This document shows positions 26,084-35,611 of a stretch of 43,228 nt of DNA, one piece after another. The stretch's first letter is position 1. Every line of letters starts with the position of its first letter. The notes below the pieces were generated by a model. That model was not told the origin of the DNA. It did no database searches and worked only from the letters and a program-made list of their open reading frames with translations. Source of the DNA: an uncultured SAR86 cluster bacterium (GTDB lineage: Bacteria > Pseudomonadota > Gammaproteobacteria > Magnimaribacterales > Magnimaribacteraceae); NCBI GenBank assembly GCA_902532015.1, contig CACAGI010000010.1, forward strand, positions 1 to 43,228, in the 5' to 3' direction. The translations under genes and the position numbers were made by a program.

Positions 26084-26859
26084 ATAACGATACAATCAGA
26101 AAAACTCTAATTGTAGCTATCTCTTTGTGTTTAGTTTGCTCAGCTCTAATTTCTTTTTCAGCCGTTGAATTAAGGGATCTGCAAGAAGCCAATAAAACTT
26201 TAGATAAACAAACTAAAATCTTATCAGCCGCTGGTTTATTGGTAGATGATAAAGAAGTTTCTTCTTTATTTAACTCTATTGAAATTAAGATAGTTAATCT
26301 CGAAACAGGCCTATTTGATTCAAGTATCAGTATAGAAGATTTTGATGAAAGTTCTTTCTCAAGAAATCCTAATACGTCAATAGAACTTAATTCTGTTACA
26401 GATATAGCTTTACTAAAAAGAAGGGAAAATTTTCAGTCTATATATCTCCACTATGATAATGAAGATTTGAATGCAATTATTTTGCCAGTAAGAGGTTACG
26501 GTTTATGGGGCACGATGAAAGGTTATTTAGCATTAGAGTCAGATCTGCAGACAATTATAGGTTTAGAGTTTTTTGATCATAAAGAAACACCTGGTTTAGG
26601 CGGAGAAATTGTGAATCCAAGATGGAAAGCAATTTGGAAAGGGAAAGAAGTTTATTCTGATACAGGAGATGTAGTTATCTCAGTAATTAAGGGATCGGTA
26701 GATAAAAGAAACGAAAAAGCTAAGTATCAAGTTGATGGACTATCAGGTGCAACAATTACTAGTAATGGAGTTACTAACTTACTTTCTTTTTGGTTAGGAG
26801 AGATGGGGTATGGGCCATTAATAAAACAAATAAGATCAATGGAGTCTGTAGATGTCTAA
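26080..26859 (+). CDS. nqrC: Na+-translocating NADH:quinone reductase subunit C
   Basis: NqrC has one N-terminal membrane helix (residues 8-29) and a periplasmic FMN-binding domain. The covalent flavin site DGLSGAT holds the acceptor Thr225 in the classical SGAT motif, in contrast to the changed motif in Nqr[16 protein letters not shown] and [11 protein letters not shown] are further family signatures. The 259-residue length is typical. It overlaps nqrB by four bases and nqrD by eight, consistent with coupled translation of the operon. ApbE, encoded downstream, is expected to attach the FMN. Confidence 0.97.
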   Translation: MNNDTIRKTLIVAISLCLVCSALISFSAVELRDLQEANKTLDKQTKILSAAGLLVDDKEVSSLFNSIEIKIVNLETGLFDSSISIEDFDESSFSRNPNTSIELNSVTDIALLKRRENFQSIYLHYDNEDLNAIILPVRGYGLWGTMKGYLALESDLQTIIGLEFFDHKETPGLGGEIVNPRWKAIWKGKEVYSDTGDVVISVIKGSVDKRNEKAKYQVDGLSGATITSNGVTNLLSFWLGEMGYGPLIKQIRSMESVDV

Positions 26860-27520
26860 AGCAAAACAGGTCTTATTAAATCCAATATTCAATGATAATC
26901 CTATTGCTTTGCAGATTTTAGGTATATGTTCAGCTCTTGCTGTAACTGGCACACTCTACATAACATTAATTATGTGCGTTGCCTTAACGGCAGTAGTAAC
27001 TTTATCTAATTTCTTTGTTTCTCTAATAAGAAATCACATCCCAACCAATATTAGAATTATTGTCCAGATTTCAATTATTGCTACATTAGTAATGTTAGTT
27101 GATGAGGTGCTTCAGGCTTATGATTATGAAAGCAGTAAAACCTTGTCTGTTTTTGTAGGCTTAATTGTGACTAATTGTATTGTCATGGGAAGGGCAGAAG
27201 CCTTTGCCATGAAAAATGGTCCCATAATGAGTGCGATTGATGGTTTTGGGAATGGGTTAGGGTATAGCATCATTTTGATAGTTATTGCCGTAATAAGAGA
27301 GTTTGTAGGAGCTGGTACTTTTTATGGAATTGAAATAATGTCCTTAACAACTAATGGTGGCTGGTATCTTGCTAATAACTTTTTTCTTACTCCTGCTAGT
27401 TCATTTTTTATAATAGGTTTTACTATCTGGGCATTAAGACAATGGAAAACTGACCAAATAGAAGAACCAGAATTTAAAATTTCTAAAAATAGCTTAGAAG
27501 CTAAGGAGACATCTGTCTAA
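26852..27520 (+). CDS. nqrD: Na+-translocating NADH:quinone reductase subunit D
   Basis: NqrD is an integral membrane subunit that, with NqrE, holds the intramembrane iron centre. The N-terminal [22 protein letters not shown] is split by conserved Asn-Pro residues. [21 protein letters not shown] contains the conserved Cys that ligates iron, and [25 protein letters not shown] follows. About six hydrophobic helices fit the 222-residue length. It overlaps the genes on both sides (eight bases with nqrC, one base with nqrE). The iron is thought to be delivered with help from NqrM, encoded at the end of this cluster. Confidence 0.97.
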   Translation: MSKAKQVLLNPIFNDNPIALQILGICSALAVTGTLYITLIMCVALTAVVTLSNFFVSLIRNHIPTNIRIIVQISIIATLVMLVDEVLQAYDYESSKTLSVFVGLIVTNCIVMGRAEAFAMKNGPIMSAIDGFGNGLGYSIILIVIAVIREFVGAGTFYGIEIMSLTTNGGWYLANNFFLTPASSFFIIGFTIWALRQWKTDQIEEPEFKISKNSLEAKETSV

Positions 27521-28119
27521 TGATAGAAGCATATCTAAGTATATTTATAAAAGCTGTATTCATAGAAAATATCGCAATTAATTTTTTTCTAGGCATGTGT
27601 ACTTTTTTAGCCATCTCTAAAAAAATACAGCCCGCAATAGGTCTTGGTATAGCTGTCATAGTTGTGCTGGGTTTAGCTGTTCCTATTAATAACTTGATCT
27701 ACAATTTTTTCTTAAAAGCAGACGCTTTATTTCCTGGATCAGACTTACATTTTGTAGGCTTAATATGCTACATCGGCATAATTGCAGCTTTAGTACAAAT
27801 TTTAGAAATGTTCTTAGATAAATATCTTCCTACTCTATACAACGCTTTAGGAGTCTTTTTACCGCTTATAACAGTCAATTGTGCTATTTTGGGAGGTGTA
27901 CTCTTTTCCATAGAAAGGAATTTGCTTTTCACTGAAAGTGTTGTTTATGGATTAGGAGCTGGAACTGGCTGGGCATTAGCTATAGTTGCTTTAGCTGGTA
28001 TAACGGAGAGACTTAAATATGCAGATATTCCAGAAGGTCTGCAAGGTCTAGGGATTACTTTTATAACGGTTGGTCTAATGTGTTTTGGATTTTTATCTTT
28101 TGGAGGTATTTCTTTATAA
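27520..28119 (+). CDS. nqrE: Na+-translocating NADH:quinone reductase subunit E
   Basis: NqrE is the partner of NqrD in the membrane core. The start [30 protein letters not shown] includes the first conserved Cys, and the second Cys lies in [16 protein letters not shown], the inverted repeat counterpart of the NqrD motif. [18 protein letters not shown] and [12 protein letters not shown] close the protein. About six membrane helices are visible in 199 residues, the normal size. The start codon shares one base with the nqrD stop and the nqrF ATG follows one base after the stop. Confidence 0.97.
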   Translation: MIEAYLSIFIKAVFIENIAINFFLGMCTFLAISKKIQPAIGLGIAVIVVLGLAVPINNLIYNFFLKADALFPGSDLHFVGLICYIGIIAALVQILEMFLDKYLPTLYNALGVFLPLITVNCAILGGVLFSIERNLLFTESVVYGLGAGTGWALAIVALAGITERLKYADIPEGLQGLGITFITVGLMCFGFLSFGGISL

Positions 28120-28120
28120 A

Positions 28121-29353
28121 ATGAATTTTTTACAAAATGAAATCTTTTTAGGAGTTTTGGTTTTTACTCTTGCAGTTAACTTGATGGTTTTTATCATCTT
28201 AGGTGCACGAAAACTTTTAGTATCATCCGGTAATGTAAGCATCTCAATGAATGAAGATGCTAAATCTATCAATGTAGAAGCTGGAGGAAAGCTTTTACAA
28301 ACTCTTGCAGCTCAGAATCTATTTCTTTCTTCCGCTTGCGGAGGAGGGGGTACTTGCGCTCAATGTAAATGTAAAGTGGTAAGTGGAGGCGGGTCTATAT
28401 TGCCTACTGAAGAATCACATTTTACTAATAAAGAAAAAAAAGAAGGGTGGAGATTATCTTGCCAAGTTCCGGTAAAAGACAATATGCAAATAGTTGTTCC
28501 TGATGAGGTCTTTGGCGCCAAAAAATGGGAATGTGAGGTCATCTCAAATAATAATGTTGCTACCTTTATAAAGGAACTTGTTCTTAAATTACCGGATGGA
28601 GAAGATGTTGGTTTCAAGGCAGGAGGTTACGTTCAGATGGAAATCCCTCCTTATGAATTAGATTATAGATCTTTTGATATTGAAGAAGAATATCATGGTG
28701 ATTGGGATAGATTTGGGGTTTGGGAAAATAAATCTAAAACCCTAGAGCCAGTAATTAGAGCTTATTCAATGGCTAATTATCCAAATGAAAAAGGCATAAT
28801 GAAATTTAATATTAGAATATCCTCACCACCTCCAGGAACAGATTTTCCCCCTGGAGAAATGACCTCTTATATTTTTAATCTTAAAAAGGGAGATAAGCTA
28901 ACCATATTTGGTCCATTCGGAGAATTCTTTGCTGAAGAGACAGATAACGAGATGATCTTTATAGGAGGAGGGGCAGGCATGGCTCCAATGAGATCTCATA
29001 TCTTTGATCAACTCCTTAGATTAAATTCGAAAAGAAAAATTACATTTTTTTATGGTGCAAGGAGCTTAAGTGAAATGTTCTATACCGAAGAATATGATAA
29101 ATTGGCTGAAGAACATGAGAATTTTGAATGGCATGTAGCTCTTTCAGATGCTTTGCCAGAAGATAACTGGGATGGACTGACTGGCTTCATCCATCAAGTA
29201 ATTTATGATGAATATTTAAAGGATCATCCTGCTCCTGAAGACTGTGAATATTATATGTGCGGTCCACCGATGATGATGGATTCCTGTTTTAAAATGCTTG
29301 ATAGTTTAGGGGTTGAGCCTGAAGCAATTAAATTCGATGACTTTGGGAGTTAA
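28121..29353 (+). CDS. nqrF: Na+-translocating NADH:quinone reductase subunit F
   Basis: NqrF is the NADH-oxidising subunit. An N-terminal membrane helix (residues 7-29) anchors a 2Fe-2S domain with ligands in [13 protein letters not shown] and LSCQVP. A ferredoxin-reductase domain follows, with the FAD motif RAYSMANYP and the NADH motifs [27 protein letters not shown] and [12 protein letters not shown]. The ATG at 28121 is chosen because it gives the family start ([16 protein letters not shown]) and leaves a one-base gap to nqrE. A GGAGG lies upstream at 28102-28106, a little far away. An upstream start at 28085 would lie inside nqrE. The length is 410 residues. Confidence 0.96.
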   Translation: MNFLQNEIFLGVLVFTLAVNLMVFIILGARKLLVSSGNVSISMNEDAKSINVEAGGKLLQTLAAQNLFLSSACGGGGTCAQCKCKVVSGGGSILPTEESHFTNKEKKEGWRLSCQVPVKDNMQIVVPDEVFGAKKWECEVISNNNVATFIKELVLKLPDGEDVGFKAGGYVQMEIPPYELDYRSFDIEEEYHGDWDRFGVWENKSKTLEPVIRAYSMANYPNEKGIMKFNIRISSPPPGTDFPPGEMTSYIFNLKKGDKLTIFGPFGEFFAEETDNEMIFIGGGAGMAPMRSHIFDQLLRLNSKRKITFFYGARSLSEMFYTEEYDKLAEEHENFEWHVALSDALPEDNWDGLTGFIHQVIYDEYLKDHPAPEDCEYYMCGPPMMMDSCFKMLDSLGVEPEAIKFDDFGS

Positions 29354-29362
29354 TATCTTAAT

Positions 29363-30370
29363 TTGAAATTTTCTTACATTGCTTCTTTAATTTTTATTCT
29401 CCTTATATTTGTTTTCTTTCTTTTAGATTCCAATAAAGAAATTAAGCCCTTGTCTTTTGAAGGGGAGGTTATGGGCACTACGTATAAAGTAATACTTTAT
29501 GGAAAAGAAATTCAAACTTCTCAAAAAGAAATTAATAATATCTTTGAAAGTGTAAATCAAGAAATGTCTACCTACCTTGCTGATTCATCTATATCTCAGA
29601 TTAATAAAAATGACTTGTTTGAGTGGTCCAAGGTATCTAAAGGATTTATTCGTGTTTTAAATTTTGCTATAGATCTCTGTAATGACACTGATGGTGTGTA
29701 TGATGTTTCCTTAGGGAGACTAGTGAATACTTGGGGTTTTGGCCCAACTCAAGCAACTGATTTAACGCAAGATGAAGAAAAAATAATGGTAGATGCGATA
29801 GGGTGTGATTCAGTCCAAGTTGATCAAGAATCTGTAAGAAAATTAAGGAATGTTTATTTAGACTTTTCTTCTATCGCTAAAGGCCATGCTATAGATTTAG
29901 TACATTTAGAACTTTTGTCTGATGCAAGTATTGAATCTCATTATATAGAATTAGGTGGAGAGATAAGAACTTCTGCTATTAAGAGACATAACATACCTTG
30001 GGTGGTCGGTATACAGGACCCTGAAGATCCCAGCAATTTTCTAATTAAGCTTCAATCAAATAAGTTTAAGGAGTTTGCTGTTGCAACTTCAGGTGATTAC
30101 AGAAATTTTAGAGTCTTTGATGAGCAACTGGTCTCTCATACATTTAATACAAAGTTAGGCAAACCTAAGGCTTACTCAAAAACTTCAGTAACTGTAATTG
30201 CAGAAAATGCAATGAAAGCAGACGCGTTGGCAACTGCACTAAATGCAATGGAACTTGAAGAGGCTATAAAATATTCAAATCAAAATAATATAAATGCAAT
30301 TTTTATATTTAATCAAAACAAGCAATCAAACATGAAGTTTTCTAATTCCATGTTAAAAGTAGTAAAATAA
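29363..30370 (+). CDS. apbE: FAD:protein FMN transferase
   Basis: ApbE transfers FMN from FAD to Thr in NqrB and NqrC outside the cytoplasmic membrane. GEVMGTTYKVILYG, MSTYLADSSISQINK, GFIRVLNFAIDLCNDTDGVYDVSLGRL (family N-terminal half) and LDFSSIAKGHAIDLV with YIELGGEI are clear. The metal site lies in MKADALATALNAM. The usual H-T-I-D-P-x-T-G-x-P segment is altered to HTFNTKLGKP. The N-terminus is a hydrophobic helix (residues 4-21) without a lipobox Cys, so it should be membrane-anchored rather than a lipoprotein. The start is a TTG because no ATG precedes the catalytic domain. Context behind nqrF makes NQR its evident client. Confidence 0.93.
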   Translation: MKFSYIASLIFILLIFVFFLLDSNKEIKPLSFEGEVMGTTYKVILYGKEIQTSQKEINNIFESVNQEMSTYLADSSISQINKNDLFEWSKVSKGFIRVLNFAIDLCNDTDGVYDVSLGRLVNTWGFGPTQATDLTQDEEKIMVDAIGCDSVQVDQESVRKLRNVYLDFSSIAKGHAIDLVHLELLSDASIESHYIELGGEIRTSAIKRHNIPWVVGIQDPEDPSNFLIKLQSNKFKEFAVATSGDYRNFRVFDEQLVSHTFNTKLGKPKAYSKTSVTVIAENAMKADALATALNAMELEEAIKYSNQNNINAIFIFNQNKQSNMKFSNSMLKVVK

Positions 30371-30374
30371 AAAG

Positions 30375-30551
30375 ATGCTAACAAGCTTAATAACATTTCT
30401 AGTCCTACTTTTTATTGTAACCTTAATGTCGGTAGGAATTTTCTTTGGTAAAAAACCCATATCAGGCTCTTGTGGAGGTTTAGCAAATCTAGAACCTGGT
30501 AGAGAATGTGATTTGTGTGGCGGAAATCCTTCTAAGTGCATTGAGCAATAA
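30375..30551 (+). CDS. nqrM: NqrM, Na+-NQR maturation protein
   Basis: This 58-residue protein has one N-terminal membrane helix (about residues 4-24) followed by a Cys-rich tail: SGSCGG at residues 31-35, ECDLCGG at about 44-50 and a final Cys in SKCIEQ. This is the NqrM pattern (formerly DUF539). NqrM is required for assembly of the intramembrane iron centre between NqrD and NqrE in Vibrio. It follows apbE by four bases. A hairpin terminator directly after the stop closes the nqr-apbE-nqrM operon. Confidence 0.93.
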   Translation: MLTSLITFLVLLFIVTLMSVGIFFGKKPISGSCGGLANLEPGRECDLCGGNPSKCIEQ

Positions 30552-30576
30552 AAAAGGAAGCCGTAGCTTCCTTTTT
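30551..30576. terminator. Bidirectional intrinsic terminator between nqrM and aceA
   Basis: The stem pairs 30551-30561 with 30566-30576 around the loop CGTA. A GGAAGC/GCTTCC core is flanked by five A on the left and five T on the right. It follows nqrM immediately on the plus strand, and read from the minus strand it lies 17 bases after the aceA stop, so it can end both convergent transcripts. Confidence 0.85.
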
Positions 30577-30593
30577 CAATTATAAGAGTTTTA

Positions 30594-32174
30594 CTAGAAT
30601 TGATTCATGGTGTTATCTTCACCTGAAGCTTTTAAAGCAGCTTCACCAGCAAAATATTCTTTATGGTCATCGCCCATATCCGATCCAGCCATATTTTGAT
30701 GTTTTACGCATGCTATTCCTTCCCGTATTTCTTTTCTCTGTACATTTTCAACATAACCTAACATTCCTTTATCACCAAAGTATTCTTTAGCAAGATTATC
30801 TGTTGAAAGCGCTGCAGTATGATAAGTCGGTAAAGTAATAAGATGGTGGAATATACCAGCTTCCTTTGCAGCATCTGCTTGGAAAGTGCGTATTTTTTCA
30901 TCCGCATCTTTACCAAGCTCTGAATCATCGTATTTTTCATTCATTAGATCATTTCTATCATATTCACTAATATCTTTTCCTGCTTTTTCCATAGCATCAA
31001 AAACTTGCTGCCTAAAATTTAAAGTCCAATTGAATGATGGGCTATTGTTATAAACAAGCTTAGCATTTGGAACAACTTTCTTAATTTCATCCATCATTGC
31101 TCCAATCTGACCTATGTGAGGCTTTTCAGTTTCAATCCAGATTAAATCAGCACCATTTTGTAAACTAGTTATAGAATCTAGAATGCAACGCGCTTCACCA
31201 GTTCCTTCTTTAAATCTATATAAGTTACTAGGAAGTCTTTTTGGCCTAACAACTTTTCCATGATGGTTTATCAATACGTCTCCATGATTCAAATCAGACT
31301 CAGGTAGCTCCTCAAGATCAAGAAAAGAGTTGTATTGATCTCCTAAATCGCCTACTTCATGGGTGATAGCTATTTGTTTAGTTAAACCTGCACCCAAGGA
31401 GTCAGTTCTGGCAACTATCACGCCATCATCAACACCCAGTTCTAAAAATGCATAACGAACAGCATTAATTTTTGCAAGGAAATCTGCGTGAGGGACTGTA
31501 ACTTTTCCATCTTGATGACCGCATTGTTTTTCGTCAGAAACTTGATTTTCAATTTGTATACAACAAGCTCCAGCTTCTATCATTTGTTTTGCCATTAGAT
31601 AAGTAGCTTCTTCATTACCAAAACCAGCATCAATATCAGCAATTATAGGTACGATGTGAGTCTGGAAGTTATCAATTTTTTCTTGAATAGTTTTCTTTGC
31701 ATCACCTGTTGCTTCATCTAATTCTCTAAATAAGCCACCCAATTCTCTAGCATCAGCTTGTTTAAGGAATGTATAAAGCTCATTTATTAAACTTGCAACT
31801 GTAGTTTTTTCATGCATTGACTGATCAGGCAAGGGTCCAAATTGAGATCTTAGTGCAGCGACCATCCATCCCGACAAATATAGATATTTCTTATCTGTTG
31901 ATCCAAAGTGCTTCTTAATAGATATTAATTTTTGTTGTCCTATGAATCCATGCCAGCAACCTAATGACTGAGTGTAAGCTTCAGTATTAGAATCATAATC
32001 ATCCATATCTTTTCTCATAATAGAGGCAGTGTATTTAGCTATGTCTATACCTGATTGAAATTGATTTTGTAATCTCATGCGAGCAGCATGCTCAGGATTA
32101 ACGTTTACGTTAGCTCCTTTGCCTTCTTTCTTAAGCTTTAAGAGTCTATCAATCATCTCTTTATAAATTGCCAT
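30594..32174 (-). CDS. aceA: Isocitrate lyase (large form)
   Basis: Isocitrate lyase splits isocitrate into glyoxylate and succinate, the first step of the glyoxylate shunt used for growth on acetate or fatty acids. The signature KQCGH with catalytic Cys218 is present in EKQCGHQDGKVTVPHADF, with the Mg site in IADIDAGFGNEEAT and later NNSPSFNWTLNF. At 526 residues it is the long form known from Pseudomonas, larger than the Escherichia enzyme. AAGGA lies a few bases before the ATG. A 96-base spacer separates it from purB upstream and may hold its own promoter, although I could not define one with confidence. No malate synthase or aceK lies in the window. Confidence 0.96.
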   Translation of the reverse strand: MAIYKEMIDRLLKLKKEGKGANVNVNPEHAARMRLQNQFQSGIDIAKYTASIMRKDMDDYDSNTEAYTQSLGCWHGFIGQQKLISIKKHFGSTDKKYLYLSGWMVAALRSQFGPLPDQSMHEKTTVASLINELYTFLKQADARELGGLFRELDEATGDAKKTIQEKIDNFQTHIVPIIADIDAGFGNEEATYLMAKQMIEAGACCIQIENQVSDEKQCGHQDGKVTVPHADFLAKINAVRYAFLELGVDDGVIVARTDSLGAGLTKQIAITHEVGDLGDQYNSFLDLEELPESDLNHGDVLINHHGKVVRPKRLPSNLYRFKEGTGEARCILDSITSLQNGADLIWIETEKPHIGQIGAMMDEIKKVVPNAKLVYNNSPSFNWTLNFRQQVFDAMEKAGKDISEYDRNDLMNEKYDDSELGKDADEKIRTFQADAAKEAGIFHHLITLPTYHTAALSTDNLAKEYFGDKGMLGYVENVQRKEIREGIACVKHQNMAGSDMGDDHKEYFAGEAALKASGEDNTMNQF

Positions 32175-32270
32175 ATTTTTTCCTTGTATTATTACTCATA
32201 AGTAAAATTCATTTTTTTAAACTTGGATAGATCAAAAAAGAAAAGAAGTTTAACGAAGAATTGCTATAAA

Positions 32271-33644
32271 TCAACCGTCTTTTAGCTGTTTAGCTAGTGT
32301 TTTTGCTATGCCAACATAAGAAGAAGGAGTGAGATTTTTGAGGGCTTGCCTTTCTTCTGAGGGGATATCAATCTTATCTATCAAATGATGTAGGTCTTCT
32401 TTGCTAATCTTCTTTCCTCTTGATAACTCTTTCATTAGCTCATAACCATCTTTAATTAGGTGTTTTCTAAATATTGTTTGTATGGCCTCTGTTAACACTT
32501 CCCAAGAACTATCAAGGTCATACTTTAATTGATCTTTATTTATCTCTAATTTATTAATGCCTTTCAATAAAGAGGAGAGGGCAAGATTAGTATGTCCATA
32601 ACATAATCCTATGTTTCTCATTATCGTTGAATCAGATAAATCTCTTTGCCATCTTGAAATAACAACAGTGTTAGATAGATGTTGAAAATTTGCGTTCGCT
32701 AGACCTAAATTACCCTCTGCGTTTTCAAAATCTATAGGATTAACTTTGTGAGGCATTGTAGAGGAACCTATTTCTCCTTTTTTAAGCTTTTGTTTGAAGT
32801 AACCTAAAGATATGTATCCCCATATATCTCTACTAAAATCAATAAGTACATTATTCAGCCTAACATAATGAAAAAATAATTCTGCTATTGAGTCTTTTGG
32901 CTCTACTTGCGTAGTATGTGTGTTTATCTCTAAGCCTAATCCGTTAATAAATTTCTTAGAAACTATTTCCCAATTTATATCAGGGTAGGCTATTGCATGC
33001 GCATTAAAGTTTCCCACCGCTCCATTAATCTTTCCCTTTAAAGCAGTGCCATTAATAGCCTTATTAATATAATTAATGCGATGAACAAAATTAGCAAATT
33101 CTTTTCCCATTGTCGTTGGCGAAGCAGTTTGACCATGAGTTCTTGATAACATTGATATATTAGAATATTTAATTGCCTTTTCTTTTAGGGCCTTAATCAA
33201 GTTATCAATATTTAAAGAAATAATTTTTGAAGAATCTTTAATCATTAATGAATAAGATAAATTATTTATATCTTCTGAAGTACAGGCAAAATGGATAAAT
33301 TCAGAGTATTTATCTAAGGACTTAACTTTAGTAAATTTCTCTTTTAGATAGTACTCAATAGCTTTTACATCATGATTGGTTCTTTTTTCTATAGATTTAA
33401 CACGCTTAGCATCATTTAATGAAAAATTTGTAACTAAATCATCAAGATAGCGAATATTCCTAATTGATAATTTAGGAAGTTCTTTAATTTTCGAGGTACT
33501 AGCAAGATGTTTAAACCATTCAACTTCTATGAAAAGTCTATTTTTAATTAAACCATATTCACTGGTTACGTATCTTAATTCACTATTTACAGCATTATAT
33601 CTACCATCAAGAGGAGAAATGGATAACAAAGAATCGTTCTTCAT
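32271..33644 (-). CDS. purB: Adenylosuccinate lyase
   Basis: PurB releases fumarate from SAICAR and adenylosuccinate in purine synthesis. The fumarase/aspartase superfamily signature GSSTMPHKVNPIDFENAEGN is present, as are SISPLDGRY near the start, the catalytic His in SRTHGQTASPTTMGKE and FACTSEDINN. The 457-residue length matches the Escherichia type. It is transcribed from a 65-base divergent spacer shared with the amidohydrolase gene. In many gammaproteobacteria purB follows mnmA; here mnmA is about 2.3 kb away on the same strand, separated by plus-strand genes. Confidence 0.96.
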   Translation of the reverse strand: MKNDSLLSISPLDGRYNAVNSELRYVTSEYGLIKNRLFIEVEWFKHLASTSKIKELPKLSIRNIRYLDDLVTNFSLNDAKRVKSIEKRTNHDVKAIEYYLKEKFTKVKSLDKYSEFIHFACTSEDINNLSYSLMIKDSSKIISLNIDNLIKALKEKAIKYSNISMLSRTHGQTASPTTMGKEFANFVHRINYINKAINGTALKGKINGAVGNFNAHAIAYPDINWEIVSKKFINGLGLEINTHTTQVEPKDSIAELFFHYVRLNNVLIDFSRDIWGYISLGYFKQKLKKGEIGSSTMPHKVNPIDFENAEGNLGLANANFQHLSNTVVISRWQRDLSDSTIMRNIGLCYGHTNLALSSLLKGINKLEINKDQLKYDLDSSWEVLTEAIQTIFRKHLIKDGYELMKELSRGKKISKEDLHHLIDKIDIPSEERQALKNLTPSSYVGIAKTLAKQLKDG

Positions 33645-33709
33645 CTAAATATTATAACTTATGTCTACTAATGCTTGCCTTGTAATTAAACAAGAAGCAA
33701 ACTAGTCCT

Positions 33710-34993
33710 ATGAAGTTATCTCTTTTACTATGTTTGAACTTACTACTTAGCTTTAATGTTGTTGCTAAGACAGTCATTCATGCAGGATATTTAATAGATG
33801 GAAGTAATGATAATCCCATGAATGAGATGTCTATCTATGTAATAGAAAATAAAATCACTGAAGTTATTACCGGATATATAGAACCTGAAGCTGAAGACGA
33901 TTATATCGATTTAAGTGGATATACAGTACTTCCGGGATTAATTGATATGCATGTTCATCTAACTTCAAATCAAAGTAGCACTAATAGATATATTGAGAGC
34001 ACAAGTTTAAATGCAGCTGACTACGCTATAAGGGCAGTTAGTAATTCAAAAAAAACACTCTTAGCTGGTTTTACGACAGTTAGGAATCTTGGAGATTCGG
34101 ATACAGTTACAGTTGCACTAAGAAATGAAATTGCAAAAGGAACGGTTCCCGGTCCTCGCATCTTTACAGCCGGTAAGACAATTGCTTCTACAGGTGGTCA
34201 TGCTGACGATACCAATTCTTTAAATAAAAATCTTTCATCTGATCCCGGACCAATAAACGGAATTATTAATAGCTCCGATGATGCATATAAGGCTGTAAGG
34301 CATAGATATAAAGAAGGAGCGGATTTAATTAAGATTACCGCAACAGGTGGAGTCTTGAGTAATGCTAAGAACGGTAAGAATCCTCAAATGACGGAAGATG
34401 AAATAAGATCTGTTGTTAAAGCAGCTAGAGATTATGGTTTTAAGGTTGCTGCCCACGCGCATGGTTCTGAAGGTATTGTCAGAGCTGTCAAAGCAGGAGT
34501 TGACTCGATAGAGCATGGCACACTTATGAATTCGGAAGGAATCTCTCTTATGAGACAGCAGGGGACTTATTATGTTCCAACTCTTCTGGCTGGAGCTTGG
34601 GTTGCAGAAAAGGCTTTAATTGAAAATTATTACCCTCCGTTTGTTCAACAGAAAGCTCTTGAGATTGGACCACAGTTAAAATCAACTTTTTCAAAAGCTT
34701 ATCAAGCAGGAGTTAAGATTGCTTTTGGTACTGATTCAGGTGTTACTCCTCACGGGGATAATGCTAAAGAATTTAAACTAATGGTTGATGCAGGTATGAC
34801 AGAAAAGGAAGCGATACTTTCAGCTACCTTACATGCATCAATCTTACTTGATCAACAAGATTATCTAGGCTCTATATCAAGTGGAAAGTTCGCAGATATA
34901 ATTGCCGTTTCTGGTAATCCATTAGAGGATATTACAAGTTTAGAATCAGTAGATTTTGTTATGATAAATGGCAATGTAATAAAAAAACCTTAA
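33710..34993 (+). CDS. Exported metal-dependent amidohydrolase (prolidase/imidazolonepropionase-like)
   Basis: This 427-residue protein has an N-terminal signal peptide (residues 1-19, KLSLLLCLNLLLSFNVVA) and an amidohydrolase-superfamily barrel. Metal and catalytic residues are visible as HVH in DMHVHLTSNQS, a Lys in DLIKITATGG that could be carboxylated, His in AAHAHGSEGI and SIEHGTLM, and the Asp of FGTDSGVTPHG. The closing GSISSGKFADIIAVSGNPLEDI is the usual C-terminal beta-sandwich return. Family relatives include Xaa-Pro and Xaa-Arg dipeptidases and imidazolonepropionase-like enzymes. The substrate is not predictable, but a periplasmic peptide or cyclic amide is plausible. A GST gene follows after four bases. 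Confidence 0.85.
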   Translation: MKLSLLLCLNLLLSFNVVAKTVIHAGYLIDGSNDNPMNEMSIYVIENKITEVITGYIEPEAEDDYIDLSGYTVLPGLIDMHVHLTSNQSSTNRYIESTSLNAADYAIRAVSNSKKTLLAGFTTVRNLGDSDTVTVALRNEIAKGTVPGPRIFTAGKTIASTGGHADDTNSLNKNLSSDPGPINGIINSSDDAYKAVRHRYKEGADLIKITATGGVLSNAKNGKNPQMTEDEIRSVVKAARDYGFKVAAHAHGSEGIVRAVKAGVDSIEHGTLMNSEGISLMRQQGTYYVPTLLAGAWVAEKALIENYYPPFVQQKALEIGPQLKSTFSKAYQAGVKIAFGTDSGVTPHGDNAKEFKLMVDAGMTEKEAILSATLHASILLDQQDYLGSISSGKFADIIAVSGNPLEDITSLESVDFVMINGNVIKKP

Positions 34994-34997
34994 AATT

Positions 34998-35609
34998 ATG
35001 AAACTTTATAATTCCGTCGGACCAAACCCGCATGTGGTAAGAATGTTCATTCAAGAACTTGGGCTAGATCTTGAAATAGTCGAAGTAGACTTAATGGCTG
35101 GAGAGAATAGACTAGAGGATCACTTAGTGAGGAACCCGTCTGGCCAGCTTCCAACTTTAGAACTTGATAATGGTGATTTTATATCTGAAATAACTGTTAT
35201 TTGTGATTATCTTGATGAAATACAAGGACATTCTGATCTTATAGGAAGAGATGCAGAAGCTAGAGCTGAAACGCGCATGTGGATTCGACGAATAGATCTA
35301 AAGATAGCAGAACCTTTAACAAATGGGTTTAGATTTGCTGAAGGTTATGAATTCTTTAAAGATAGACTAAGGCTTATTCCGGAAGCAGCTGATGATTTAA
35401 AGATTTTAGCTCAAGAAGGCATCTCTTGGTTGGATGGACAACTTGAAGGAAAGGATTTTGTTTGTGGAAATAGATTTTCTCTAGCGGACATTATGCTTTA
35501 TTGCTTTTTAAATTTTGGAGCAACGGTTGGCCAAACGCTGAATCAAGATAATAAAAATATCATTAATTTATATAACAAAATTCATTCTAGACCTAGCGCG
35601 TCCGTATAG
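34998..35609 (+). CDS. Glutathione S-transferase family protein
   Basis: This 203-residue cytoplasmic protein has a thioredoxin-like N-terminal domain (MKLYNSVGPNPHVVRMFIQELGL, given in parts here, and NPSGQLPTLELDNGDFISEI with the cis-Pro and the glutathione-binding Glu/Ser region). An all-helical C-terminal domain follows, with FVCGNRFSLADIMLYCFL carrying the conserved Asp of the fold. The usual Ser, Tyr or Cys near the active site could be Ser6 or another residue. The substrate is unknown. It is placed close behind the amidohydrolase and probably shares its transcript. Confidence 0.85.
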   Translation: MKLYNSVGPNPHVVRMFIQELGLDLEIVEVDLMAGENRLEDHLVRNPSGQLPTLELDNGDFISEITVICDYLDEIQGHSDLIGRDAEARAETRMWIRRIDLKIAEPLTNGFRFAEGYEFFKDRLRLIPEAADDLKILAQEGISWLDGQLEGKDFVCGNRFSLADIMLYCFLNFGATVGQTLNQDNKNIINLYNKIHSRPSASV

Positions 35610-35611
35610 AT

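Noticed and set aside
28085-28120. Upstream ATG for nqrF inside nqrE
   Set aside because: The ATG at 28121 gives the family N-terminus; the extension is translated nqrE sequence in another frame.
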